Shown: one piece after another, positions 40,871-48,341 of the stretch
How positions within the stretch are numbered: position 1 is the first letter of the stretch
How the letters are laid out: each line of letters begins with the position of its first letter
Origin: Clostridiales bacterium UBA6114
Lineage (GTDB): Bacteria > Bacillota > Clostridia > Oscillospirales > Butyricicoccaceae
Direction: 5' to 3'
NCBI GenBank assembly: GCA_002423435.1
Contig: DIWE01000023.1
Location: forward strand, 155,332 to 219,331
Length of the DNA: 64,000 bases
Program-made: the position numbers and the translations under genes
The notes under the pieces: model-generated
What the model was told of the DNA's origin: nothing
Seen by the model: the letters and a program-made list of their open reading frames with translations, nothing else
Database searches by the model: none

Positions 40871-41056
40871 CTACCAGCTCGCCTTTTTCACGCCCGGGAT
40901 CTGCCCCTTGTAAGCAAGCTCCCTAAAGCAGATGCGGCAAACGCCGAAATCGCGCAGGTAAGCATGAGGCCTGCCGCAGATTTTGCACCGGTTATATTGA
41001 CGCGAAGAGAATTTGGGATCCCTCTGCTGTTTTAATACCATCGCTTTTTTTGCCAT
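40871..41056 (-). CDS. rpsN: 30S ribosomal protein S14 type Z (zinc-binding)
   Basis: 61 residues with C24-x-x-C27 and C40-x-x-C43 as zinc ligands (NRCKICGRPHAYLRDFG; VCRICFRELAYKGQIPG). The short form is typical of Firmicutes. It follows rplE by 16 bases. Confidence 0.98.
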   Translation of the reverse strand: MAKKAMVLKQQRDPKFSSRQYNRCKICGRPHAYLRDFGVCRICFRELAYKGQIPGVKKASW

Positions 41057-41072
41057 TTTGCCTTACCCTCCC

Positions 41073-41723
41073 TTACCTTGAGAACGGAGCGCCCATGAGC
41101 GATAACAGCTCACGCGCCTCTTCGTCCGTATTCGCGGTCGTGCAGATAACGACGTTCATGCCGCGAATCTTGTCGATTTTGTCATACTCAATCTCAGGGA
41201 AAATAAGCTGTTCCTTCAAACCCAGCGCGTAATTGCCTCTTCCGTCGAAGGCATTCCGGTTGATGCCGCGGAAATCGCGCACCCTCGGCAGCGCCACGTT
41301 AAACAGGCGGTCTAAAAATTCCCACATGCGCGAAGCGCGCAGAGTAACCTTTGCGCCGATCGGCATTCCCTCGCGGACCTTAAAGTTTGCGACCGATTTT
41401 CTCGCCTTGGTCACAATGGCTTTTTGTCCAGTGATCATGGAAATATCGTTTACAACGGCGTCTAAGACCTTCGTATTGTCTCTCGCTTCTCCGCAGCCGA
41501 TATTGACGATGATTTTGTCGATCTTCGGAATCTGCATATTACTTTTATACTGGAATTTCTTCATCAGCGCCGGAGCGGCCTCATCTTTATATTTCACCAG
41601 CATGCGCGGGGGCTTTTTCGGGCCCGCCGCCACGGCCGGCGTTTCCGTTTTCGCGCCCTTCGGCGCGGAGGCGGGTTTCTTTTCCTTTGCGGGAGCCGCT
41701 ACATTTTCTTTCTTTTCAGCCAC
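41073..41723 (-). CDS. rplE: 50S ribosomal protein L5 with N-terminal extension
   Basis: 216 residues against about 180 normally. The family part starts near residue 41 (MLVKYKDEAAPALMKKFQYK) and runs to the end (RELLSLMGAPF). Residues 1-40 are a Lys/Ala/Pro-rich extension (MAEKKENVAAPAKEKKPASA...) that looks disordered. The GTG start at 41723 has GGAGGGG 9 bases upstream, while the internal ATG at codon 41 has none, so the extension is probably translated. L5 binds 5S rRNA and contacts P-site tRNA. Confidence 0.96.
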   Translation of the reverse strand: MAEKKENVAAPAKEKKPASAPKGAKTETPAVAAGPKKPPRMLVKYKDEAAPALMKKFQYKSNMQIPKIDKIIVNIGCGEARDNTKVLDAVVNDISMITGQKAIVTKARKSVANFKVREGMPIGAKVTLRASRMWEFLDRLFNVALPRVRDFRGINRNAFDGRGNYALGLKEQLIFPEIEYDKIDKIRGMNVVICTTANTDEEARELLSLMGAPFSR

Positions 41724-41739
41724 GTTTTCTTTCCCCTCC

Positions 41740-42057
41740 CTATATGGTCTCGCCGCAATTCATGCACACACGAACCTTTTCCCCGTTTGCAAGCAGCGTG
41801 TGCTTAACGCGGGTCGGCTTGTCGCATTTAGGGCAGACGCGCATAACCTTGCAGACGCGCAAGGGCGCTTCCTGTTTCAGGATGCCGCCTTGGTCCCCCT
41901 GCCGTCTGGGGCGGACATGGCGCGTGGCAAAGTTGACCCCTTCAACAATAACAGCCTCTTTTTTCGGCAGCGCGGTCAGGACTTTCCCCGTTTTTCCCTT
42001 GTTCTTCCCGGAAAGCACGATAACGGTGTCGCCCTTCTTAATATTCATCTGCTTCAT
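41740..42057 (-). CDS. rplX: 50S ribosomal protein L24 with C-terminal zinc ribbon
   Basis: 105 residues. The KOW motif is at the start (NIKKGDTVIVLSGKNKGKTG). The end has two CxxC pairs (VCPKCDKPTRV ... VCMNCGETI) forming a zinc ribbon, as in many clostridial L24 proteins. It starts large-subunit assembly. It lies between rplN and rplE. Confidence 0.97.
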   Translation of the reverse strand: MKQMNIKKGDTVIVLSGKNKGKTGKVLTALPKKEAVIVEGVNFATRHVRPRRQGDQGGILKQEAPLRVCKVMRVCPKCDKPTRVKHTLLANGEKVRVCMNCGETI

Positions 42058-42076
42058 TATCTTAAACGGCGCCTCC

Positions 42077-42445
42077 TTACAGTACTTCGGGCGCGAGTGA
42101 GAGAATCTTCATATAATCCTTGTCGCGAAGCTCTCTCGCCACCGGCCCGAAAATACGGGTTCCCTTGGGGTTCTTATCTTCCTTGATTATGACCGCGGCA
42201 TTCTCGTCGAAACGGATATAGCTGCCGTCTTGCCGTCTGATCCCCTTGCGGGTGCGGACAATCACCGCGCGTACGACTTCCCCTTTTTTCACGATGCCGC
42301 CCGGGGTCGCCTTTTTGACCGAAGCGACGATGACGTCGCCGATATTGCCGTACTTGCGGGTGGAGCCGCCAAGCACGCGGATGCATTTTAAGTCTTTGGC
42401 GCCGGTGTTGTCGGCAACCCTGAGCCTGGTTTCTTCCTGTATCAT
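42077..42445 (-). CDS. rplN: 50S ribosomal protein L14
   Basis: 122 residues: MIQEETRLRVADNTGAKDLK, then CIRVLGGSTRKYGNIGDVIV and FGPVARELRDKDYMKILSLA. The length and motifs are standard. It lies at the subunit interface. It follows rpsQ by 12 bases. Confidence 0.98.
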   Translation of the reverse strand: MIQEETRLRVADNTGAKDLKCIRVLGGSTRKYGNIGDVIVASVKKATPGGIVKKGEVVRAVIVRTRKGIRRQDGSYIRFDENAAVIIKEDKNPKGTRIFGPVARELRDKDYMKILSLAPEVL

Positions 42446-42457
42446 GGCGAACCCTCC

Positions 42458-42715
42458 TTACTGTGCTTTTTCAATTACTTCGACCAGGCGCCATCTTTTA
42501 TCCTTCGATATGGGGCGGGTCTCCATAACCTTGACTTTATCGCCGATATTGCACGCGTTCTGTTCGTCATGCGCCTTCAGCTTATAGGTCCTTTTCATAA
42601 TTTTTTTATAAAGCGGATGCTTTACCCTGTCTTCAATCGCAACGACGATGGTCTTGTCCATCTTGTTCGAGACAACCTTGCCGACCCTCGTCTTGCGGAA
42701 AGCTCTTTCACTCAT
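42458..42715 (-). CDS. rpsQ: 30S ribosomal protein S17
   Basis: 85 residues with the OB fold: RKTRVGKVVSNKMDKTIVVA, VKHPLYKKIMKRTYKLKAHD and NIGDKVKVMETRPISKDKRW. An early 16S-binding protein. It lies between rpmC and rplN. Confidence 0.98.
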   Translation of the reverse strand: MSERAFRKTRVGKVVSNKMDKTIVVAIEDRVKHPLYKKIMKRTYKLKAHDEQNACNIGDKVKVMETRPISKDKRWRLVEVIEKAQ

Positions 42716-42737
42716 CTAAAGCTACCTCCCTTTGCCG

Positions 42738-42938
42738 CTAGGACTTTGCCGCGAGTTCATTCTCGCGGATAATCGTCTTGAGTCTGGCAATATCTTTCTT
42801 GACGTCGGCGATGCGAATGGGGTTATCGAGCTGATTTGTCGCATGCTGAAGCTTTAAGTTGAACAGATCCTTTTTTAAGTCGCGCAGTTTCAGCTCAAGC
42901 TCGGCGGATGACAACTCGCGAATCTCTTTTGCCTTCAT
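42738..42938 (-). CDS. rpmC: 50S ribosomal protein L29
   Basis: 66 residues: MKAKEIRELSSAELELKLRD, then LKLQHATNQLDNPIRIADVK. The two-helix protein sits near the tunnel exit. The ATG overlaps the rplP stop by one base; an upstream in-frame TTG is not needed. Confidence 0.97.
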   Translation of the reverse strand: MKAKEIRELSSAELELKLRDLKKDLFNLKLQHATNQLDNPIRIADVKKDIARLKTIIRENELAAKS

Positions 42939-43375
42939 CAATTATCACCACCTGTCTCGGTCTCCAGATCCTCGCGCTTTACAAACTTCGTCTTGATCGG
43001 AAGCTTGTAACCGGCAAGGCGCATCGCCTCACGGGCGGACTCCTCGGTCACGCCGCCGATTTCAAAAAGCACCTTTCCCGGCTTTACAACCGACACCCAG
43101 TACTCCGGAGAGCCCTTACCGGAACCCATGCGGGTCTCGGCCGGCTTTTCGGTGACGGGTTTGTCGGGGAAAATCTTAATCCATACCTGGCCGCCGCGTT
43201 TGATATAGCGGGTCATAGCGATACGCGCGGCCTCGATCTGGTTGTTCGTGATCCATGCGGGCTCCATCGCAGCAAGGCCATATTCGCCGTAAGTGACCTT
43301 GTTGCCTCTCGTCGCCTTGCCGGTCATGCGGCCCCTTTGCACTCTGCGGTATTTTACTCTCTTGGGAATCAGCAT
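42938..43375 (-). CDS. rplP: 50S ribosomal protein L16
   Basis: 145 residues: MLIPKRVKYRRVQRGRMTGK, KRGGQVWIKIFPDKPVTEKP, AETRMGSGKGSPEYWVSVVK. L16 is needed for A-site and peptidyl-transferase function. It is coupled by one-base overlaps to rpsC upstream and rpmC downstream. Confidence 0.98.
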   Translation of the reverse strand: MLIPKRVKYRRVQRGRMTGKATRGNKVTYGEYGLAAMEPAWITNNQIEAARIAMTRYIKRGGQVWIKIFPDKPVTEKPAETRMGSGKGSPEYWVSVVKPGKVLFEIGGVTEESAREAMRLAGYKLPIKTKFVKREDLETETGGDN

Positions 43376-44274
43376 CAGCTAGCTCCTCCTTCCCTTTTCG
43401 GCGGGTTGTCACCCGAAGGGCGCTGTACCGGACGGTCTCCCGCCGGACGCGGCTGCTGCGGCCGGTCGCCATACGGGCGCGGTCCTCTGTTGTCACCAAA
43501 ATTGCGGGGGCCTCTGTTGTCGCCAAAATTGCGGGGACCTCTGTTGTCGCCATACGGGCGGGATTGGCGACGATCGCCGTCGCGGCGGTCGGGTCTGCGC
43601 TCGTGGCGCGGCGCCGGCATTTCGACTCTTGCGGCGCGCGGGCCGCTCGTCAAGACCTCGCCTTTGTAGATCCATACCTTGACTCCGATACGGCCGTACG
43701 TCGTCTTCGCCTCAGCGAATCCGTAGTCGATATCCGCTCTCAAAGTCTGCAGAGGAATGGTCCCTTCGTGATAATGCTCGGACCGCGCGATCTCGGCGCC
43801 GCCGAGACGCCCCGAGACGGCCGTTTTGATGCCCTTCGCGCCGAATTTCATCGTGCGTCCCATCGCCTGCTTCATCGCGCGCCGGAATGAAATGCGCTTT
43901 TCAAGCTGGGATGCGATGTTTTCCGCGACAAGCTGCGCATTTAAATCCGGATTCTTCACCTCAACGATGTTGAGCGCGACCGGCTTCCCGATCATCTTCT
44001 CAACGCCGAGACGGATCTTCTCAATCTCCGTGCCTCCGCGGCCGATCACGACGCCGGGGCGCGCGCAGTGCAGAAAGATGCGGACCTTCGTGTTGTCGCG
44101 CTCGATCTCGATCTTCGGCACGCCGGCTGCGTAGAGAAGCTTTTTCAGATGCTCCCGGATTTTATAGTCCTCAACCAGCAGGTCGCCGAAGGTCTCGTCT
44201 TTTGCAAACCAGCGGGAGTCCCAATTGTTGATGATGCCCACGCGCAAACCGTGTGGATTGACTTTCTGGCCCAT
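43375..44274 (-). CDS. rpsC: 30S ribosomal protein S3 with repetitive Arg/Gly/Asp C-terminal tail
   Basis: 299 residues, about 80 longer than the usual 215-220. The KH domain (VVIGRGGTEIEKIRLGVEKM) and C-terminal S3 domain (AMKQAMGRTMKFGAKGIKTA) are normal and end near residue 218. The tail is Arg/Asp/Gly/Pro-rich and contains tandem DNRGPRNFG units with a 27-base DNA period (43484-43562), then a Pro/Gln/Arg end. Tails of this type occur on some clostridial S3 proteins and are probably disordered and RNA-binding. S3 guards the mRNA entry. Confidence 0.97.
   Translation of the reverse strand: MGQKVNPHGLRVGIINNWDSRWFAKDETFGDLLVEDYKIREHLKKLLYAAGVPKIEIERDNTKVRIFLHCARPGVVIGRGGTEIEKIRLGVEKMIGKPVALNIVEVKNPDLNAQLVAENIASQLEKRISFRRAMKQAMGRTMKFGAKGIKTAVSGRLGGAEIARSEHYHEGTIPLQTLRADIDYGFAEAKTTYGRIGVKVWIYKGEVLTSGPRAARVEMPAPRHERRPDRRDGDRRQSRPYGDNRGPRNFGDNRGPRNFGDNRGPRPYGDRPQQPRPAGDRPVQRPSGDNPPKREGGAS
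43484..43562 (-). repeat. 27-bp tandem repeat in rpsC
   Basis: Three copies begin at 43484, 43511 and 43538 (+ strand reading CCTCTGTTGTCRCCA...). They encode the 9-residue unit GDNRGPRNF; the third copy drifts into a PYG variant. Copies differ by only a few bases, which suggests recent expansion and possible length variation between strains. Confidence 0.85.
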
Positions 44275-44291
44275 AACTTACCTCCTCGACC

Positions 44292-44627
44292 TCATTCTTT
44301 CTCTTTGAGCACCATGGTGATGTGCGACGTTCTCTTTAAGATCCGAAACGCCCTGCCCTGCGCCCTCGGCATGATTCTTTTCATCACGGGGCCGGGACTT
44401 ACAAAGACTTCGGATACATAGAGTTTATCGGTATTCATCTGGTGATTGTTCTCCGCATTTGCCACGGCGCTTTTTAGAAGCTTGATCAGAAGCTCTGACG
44501 CGGCCTTCGGAGTATTGAGAAGAATGGCGGCGGCGGTGCCGGCGTTCTTGCCGCGGATCAGATCGCAGACGATCTTAACCTTGCGCGGCGTGATGCGGGC
44601 ATGCCTTAAATATGCTCTCGCTTCCAT
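44292..44627 (-). CDS. rplV: 50S ribosomal protein L22
   Basis: 111 residues from the ATG at 44627 (MEARAYLRHARITPRKVKIV), with GAGGGAGG upstream. The frame stays open into rpsS but that extension is antisense-like noise. The hairpin loop region GPVMKRIMPRAQGRAFRILK lines the exit tunnel and includes residues known from macrolide resistance; it looks wild type. Confidence 0.97.
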   Translation of the reverse strand: MEARAYLRHARITPRKVKIVCDLIRGKNAGTAAAILLNTPKAASELLIKLLKSAVANAENNHQMNTDKLYVSEVFVSPGPVMKRIMPRAQGRAFRILKRTSHITMVLKEKE

Positions 44628-44647
44628 TTGTTCTTCCTCCCTCGGCC

Positions 44648-44929
44648 TTACTTCGCAGCCGTTGTTGTTTTTGAACCCGCATGGCCCCGGAACGTGCGGG
44701 TGGGGGCAAACTCCCCAAGCTTGTGCCCGACCATATCTTCGGTGATGTATATGGGAACATGCTTCCTGCCGTCGTGCACGGCGATCGTGTGCCCGACGAA
44801 TTCGGGGAAGATCGTCGACGCTCTCGACCATGTCTTCAAAACCTTTTTCTCCGTCTTTTCGTTAAGCTGCGTAACCCTCTTCATGAGCTCTGGAGCCACA
44901 AAGGGGCCCTTCTTTACACTTCTGCCCAT
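44648..44929 (-). CDS. rpsS: 30S ribosomal protein S19
   Basis: 93 residues: MGRSVKKGPFVAPELMKRVT, STIFPEFVGHTIAVHDGRKH, MVGHKLGEFAPTRTFRGHAG. The length is standard. It contacts S13 and the small-subunit head. It lies 20 bases from both neighbours. Confidence 0.98.
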   Translation of the reverse strand: MGRSVKKGPFVAPELMKRVTQLNEKTEKKVLKTWSRASTIFPEFVGHTIAVHDGRKHVPIYITEDMVGHKLGEFAPTRTFRGHAGSKTTTAAK

Positions 44930-44949
44930 TTAATTTGTGCCTCCTTTCA

Positions 44950-45777
44950 TTACTTGCGGCGTTTAATGATCTGTTTATCGGTGCGGTGATTTTTCTTTCT
45001 TGTCTTATAACCGAGCGTCGGCTTGCCCCACGGGGTGACCGGGCCCGGACGGCCGATCGGGCTCTTGCCCTCGCCGCCGCCGTGCGGATGGTCGCAGGGG
45101 TTCATGACGGAACCTCTTACCGTCGGGCGCCAGCCCATATGGCGTTTGCGTCCGGCTTTGCCGATCTGCACGTTCTCATAATCCAGGTTTCCGACCTGGC
45201 CGATGACCGCCTTGCATTCAAGGCGCACGATGCGGACCTCGTTCGAAGGCAGGCGGATCTGGGCATTCCCGCCCTCTTTTGCCATCAGCTGCGCGGCGGT
45301 TCCCGCCGAGCGCACGAGCTGCGCGCCTTTTCCCGGATAAAGCTCGATGTTGTGGATAAAGGTACCGACCGGGATGCTTCCGAGCGGCAGACAGTTGCCG
45401 GGCTTTATGTCGGCTTTTTCGGACGACAGGACGGTATCTCCGACCGACAGATTAAGCGGCGCTATGATATAGCGCTTTTCGCTGTCCTGATACTGAATCA
45501 GCGCGATATTGGCCGAGCGGTTCGGATCGTACTCGATCGTAAGGACGGTGGCCGGGATATCCGTTTTATCTCTCTTGAAATCAATGACTCTGTATTTTGT
45601 TTTATTTCCGCCGCCGCGGTGACGGACGGTAATTCTGCCATAGCTGTTTCGCCCGGAATTCTTCTTTAAAGCCTCGGTAAGGCTTTTCTCGGGCTTAACC
45701 TTGCTTAGCCCTTTGTTGTCGAGCGTCGTCATATGTCTTCTCGACGGCGTTGTCGGGCTGAAGGTTTTTATCGGCAT
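44950..45777 (-). CDS. rplB: 50S ribosomal protein L2
   Basis: 275 residues. The RNA-binding fold (RNSYGRITVRHRGGGNKTKY) and the conserved catalytic-area end (VMNPCDHPHGGGEGKSPIGR) are both present, including the functionally important histidine of HPHGGGEG. It helps join subunits and supports peptidyl transfer. Confidence 0.98.
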   Translation of the reverse strand: MPIKTFSPTTPSRRHMTTLDNKGLSKVKPEKSLTEALKKNSGRNSYGRITVRHRGGGNKTKYRVIDFKRDKTDIPATVLTIEYDPNRSANIALIQYQDSEKRYIIAPLNLSVGDTVLSSEKADIKPGNCLPLGSIPVGTFIHNIELYPGKGAQLVRSAGTAAQLMAKEGGNAQIRLPSNEVRIVRLECKAVIGQVGNLDYENVQIGKAGRKRHMGWRPTVRGSVMNPCDHPHGGGEGKSPIGRPGPVTPWGKPTLGYKTRKKNHRTDKQIIKRRK

Positions 45778-45828
45778 ACTGTTTTCACTCCCTAAAGTTT
45801 TTTCACAGTCTGGGGCATGGGTTTAATA

Positions 45829-46122
45829 TCAGACCATATTTTCAAACAATTCGATGCCCTTTGAATCGTTTTTAAGCGTAATGACCGCTTTTTTGCGCGC
45901 CGGCGTCATGCCTACGTGCACTCCCATGCGCTTTTCCTTTCCGGGAAGCCTGATGGTGTTAACACTTTCGACCTTAACGCCGAAAATCTCCTCGACGGCC
46001 TTTTTGATTTCGATTTTATTGGAATCCCTGGCCACTTCGAAGACGTATTTTTTATCGGAGATCCCCTCCATCGAGCGCTCGGTGATAACCGGTTTTAAGA
46101 TAATGTCATATGCCGATTTCAC
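45829..46122 (-). CDS. rplW: 50S ribosomal protein L23
   Basis: 97 residues from a GTG start that overlaps the rplD stop (GTGA). ILKPVITERSMEGISDKKYV and VESVNTIRLPGKEKRMGVHV identify L23, which lies at the tunnel exit and binds trigger factor and SRP. Confidence 0.97.
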   Translation of the reverse strand: MKSAYDIILKPVITERSMEGISDKKYVFEVARDSNKIEIKKAVEEIFGVKVESVNTIRLPGKEKRMGVHVGMTPARKKAVITLKNDSKGIELFENMV

Positions 46123-46745
46123 TGTGCGTACACCTCCTCGATCCTTTTAACCGCGTCCTTGTCGACAAGGAGCTTGTCGGCATTCAAGATGTCGTACACG
46201 CTTAAGATATGGCTGAGCGTCGTCTTCACGCCGGGAATGTTGCGCGCGCTCTTTACGATGTTTACGCGCACCTCGGGGGTGACGACAAGCGCTTTTTTTG
46301 ATGCGTCGACAGCCTTTAGGAAGCTTGCGAAATTTTTGGTCTTGATTTCGTCAAGATTCAGGTCCTGGACAACCACGATGTCGCCGGAAGCCGCTTTCGC
46401 GGAAAGCGCGGAGATAAGCGCAAGGCGCCTTACCTTCCTGTTGATGCGATAAGCGTAATCGCGCGGCTTCGGTCCGAGCGCAATGCCGCCGTGCGTCCAC
46501 TGGGGTGATCTTGTCGAGCCCTGGCGCGCGCGCCCGGTGCCCTTCTGGCGCCACGGTTTTCTGCCGCCGCCCGACACCTCGGCGCGGGTCAGGGTGCTCT
46601 GTGTCCCCTGGCGCCTTGCGGCAAGGTGGTTTTTCACAACCGCGTGAAGCGCGTTTTCATTCGGCTGGATGCCGAATACCGCATCGGAAAGGCTCATCTC
46701 GCCGACTTCGCGGCCCTGCATATCATATACTTTCACATTAGGCAT
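46119..46745 (-). CDS. rplD: 50S ribosomal protein L4
   Basis: 208 residues from the ATG at 46745, with AGGAGG upstream; the frame opens 7 codons earlier. The long tunnel loop is visible (VSGGGRKPWRQKGTGRARQG, STRSPQWTHGG). In some bacteria L4 is the S10-operon feedback regulator. The 3' end overlaps rplW by 4 bases. Confidence 0.98.
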   Translation of the reverse strand: MPNVKVYDMQGREVGEMSLSDAVFGIQPNENALHAVVKNHLAARRQGTQSTLTRAEVSGGGRKPWRQKGTGRARQGSTRSPQWTHGGIALGPKPRDYAYRINRKVRRLALISALSAKAASGDIVVVQDLNLDEIKTKNFASFLKAVDASKKALVVTPEVRVNIVKSARNIPGVKTTLSHILSVYDILNADKLLVDKDAVKRIEEVYAQ

Positions 46746-46770
46746 GTGTAATCCTCCTTTCCTCAAACCC

Positions 46771-47406
46771 TCAGGCGTTCTTTACCGTGCTCTTTAAGAA
46801 CACAACGCCGCCCTTGGGTCCCGGGACGGCTCCGCGGACCGCGATCAGGTTTAAGTCCGCGTCAACCTTGCAAACATCGAGATTCTGGATCGTGACCTGC
46901 TCGGCGCCCAAATGTCCGGCCATCTTTTTGCCGGGCAGAACCCTCGACGGGTCGGTGTTCGCGCCCATCGATCCGACACTCCGGTGGACCGGGCCGACAC
47001 CGTGGGTGTGCTGCTGAGAACGCGCGTTCCAGCGCTTGACAACGCCGGCATACCCCTTGCCCTTGCTGACTCCGGTGACGTCGATCTTGTCGCCCTCTGA
47101 AAAAACATCGGCTTTCAATGTGTCGCCGACATTGAACTCGTCCGGGTTCTCAATCTTGAATTCCTTTAAATACTTTTTCGTCGGAGTGCCGCTTTTTTTG
47201 AAATGTCCCGCCTCGCCCTTCGTCAGTTTTTTCTCGCCGACGTCGGAAAAGCCGAGCTGCACCGAATTGTACCCTTCCTTCTGGGCAGTCTTCTTCTGCA
47301 CCACCACGCACGGTCCGGCTTCGATCACCGTTACGGGAATGACCTTGCCGTCGGCGTCAAAGATCTGCGTCATGCCGACTTTCTTGCCGATGATTGCTTT
47401 TAGCAT
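46771..47406 (-). CDS. rplC: 50S ribosomal protein L3
   Basis: 211 residues from the ATG at 47406 (MLKAIIGKKVGMTQIFDADG), with AAGGAGG upstream; ten extra upstream codons are not conserved. The long loop (WNARSQQHTHGVGPVHRSVG, SMGANTDPSRVLPGKKMAGH) reaches the peptidyl-transferase area. The gap to rpsJ is 133 bases, one of the longer ones in the operon. Confidence 0.98.
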   Translation of the reverse strand: MLKAIIGKKVGMTQIFDADGKVIPVTVIEAGPCVVVQKKTAQKEGYNSVQLGFSDVGEKKLTKGEAGHFKKSGTPTKKYLKEFKIENPDEFNVGDTLKADVFSEGDKIDVTGVSKGKGYAGVVKRWNARSQQHTHGVGPVHRSVGSMGANTDPSRVLPGKKMAGHLGAEQVTIQNLDVCKVDADLNLIAVRGAVPGPKGGVVFLKSTVKNA

Positions 47407-47539
47407 CGCTGCTTCCTCCTTCAGGTTAGTGGTCAACGCTTTCGCGCTGACTTGACCCGTCCGACGGATCGTCGCTTCTGCGGCTTAAAATCCGGCGGAC
47501 ATGCCGTTTTATCTTTATCTTTCTCTTTTGGGCTCTTTA

Positions 47540-47851
47540 TTAAAGCTTGATCTCGATTTCGACGCCCGCCGGGAGGTCCATGTTCATAAGGGCCTCGACG
47601 GTTTTCTGCGACGGCTTTACAATATCGATCAGGCGCTTATGGGTGCGGCGCTCGAACTGCTCGCGGCTGTCCTTGTATTTATGCACCGCGCGCAGAATGG
47701 TGATGATCTGTTTTTCCGTCGGCAGCGGGATCGGGCCCGAAACCTTTGCGCCGGTGCGCTTGGCGGTCTCCACGATGCGCTCGGCCGACTGGTCGATCAG
47801 CTGATGGTCGTATGCTTTTAGCCGGATTCTCATTTTTTCCATATTGGGCAT
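47540..47851 (-). CDS. rpsJ: 30S ribosomal protein S10
   Basis: 103 residues: MRIRLKAYDHQLIDQSAERI after a five-residue start, GPIPLPTEKQIITILRAVHK and THKRLIDIVKPSQKTVEALM. It is the first gene of the superoperon. AGGAGGG stands 7 bases before the ATG. S10 also serves as the NusE antitermination factor. Its mRNA leader is about 310 bases long. Confidence 0.98.
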   Translation of the reverse strand: MPNMEKMRIRLKAYDHQLIDQSAERIVETAKRTGAKVSGPIPLPTEKQIITILRAVHKYKDSREQFERRTHKRLIDIVKPSQKTVEALMNMDLPAGVEIEIKL

Positions 47852-48173
47852 ATTTTTTCCCTCCTACAGTACTTTGCCGCAAATTTTCAAATTCTCGACA
47901 TTGTACGGCGAGATTCTGCCAACGCCGCCGTGCGTATCATGCACAGGCATAAATATAACCGGATTGTACGCTGAAAATCATCCGGCTAAAAACGCGTGTC
48001 GGTTCCCTCCCGGCTTTTCCGGCTTTGCCGGACAGTTCCGATGATTTTTCAAAGAACGCGCGCGCATAAGGCAGAAGAGTCTCTCCGCCCGATTGTCGGA
48101 CATACTCCGCCGAAGTTCCCCGAAAACGGCAATCTACGGTTTCATCGCTTTGTGCCCATACAGGCACCTAAAT
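47852..48173 (-). promoter_or_regulatory. Long S10-operon leader
   Basis: Between the predicted promoter at 48174-48202 and rpsJ there is a gene-free leader of about 310 bases. A closing helix pairs 47972-47985 (TGAAAATCATCCGG) with 48038-48051 (CCGATGATTTTTCA) around an inner GCCGGAAAAGCCGG-type stem. It has the size and place of an autogenous ribosomal-protein leader, but it does not obviously match a leader I can name. Confidence 0.5.
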
Positions 48174-48202
48174 AGGATATATAAAAATCGCGGAAATGTC
48201 AA
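48174..48202 (-). promoter_or_regulatory. Predicted S10-operon promoter
   Basis: On the minus strand: TTGACA (48202-48197), 17-base spacer, TATCCT (48179-48174). It is the only good promoter match upstream of rpsJ. Confidence 0.6.
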
Positions 48203-48220
48203 GCGTTTTTTTAAATAATT

Positions 48221-48320
48221 CAAAACGAACAGGTTCGTTTTGAGACTGAAGGGCGTCAAACCTGCCATGCAGATTTGACACAGTCAGAAATGGAGGGATC
48301 TTTGTCCCTCCATTTCTATA
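48221..48320. repeat. Three consecutive hairpins between transketolase and S10 operons
   Basis: CAAAACGAAC-AG-GTTCGTTTTG (48221-48242), then a TGAGACTG ... CAGTCAGA unit closed by GTCAAA/TTTGAC, then AGAAATGGAGGGA/TCCCTCCATTTCT (48288-48320). The middle unit has ends resembling the CAGACTGT repeat seen near 3684, 14617 and 31460. The outer hairpins probably stop transketolase transcription. Confidence 0.55.
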
Positions 48321-48341
48321 AAAAAGACAAATATAACTGGT

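Noticed and set aside
44628..44831. Extended N-terminus for L22
   Set aside because: The extra 68 residues lie in another frame of rpsS; the ATG at 44627 has a good ribosome-binding site and the conserved L22 start.
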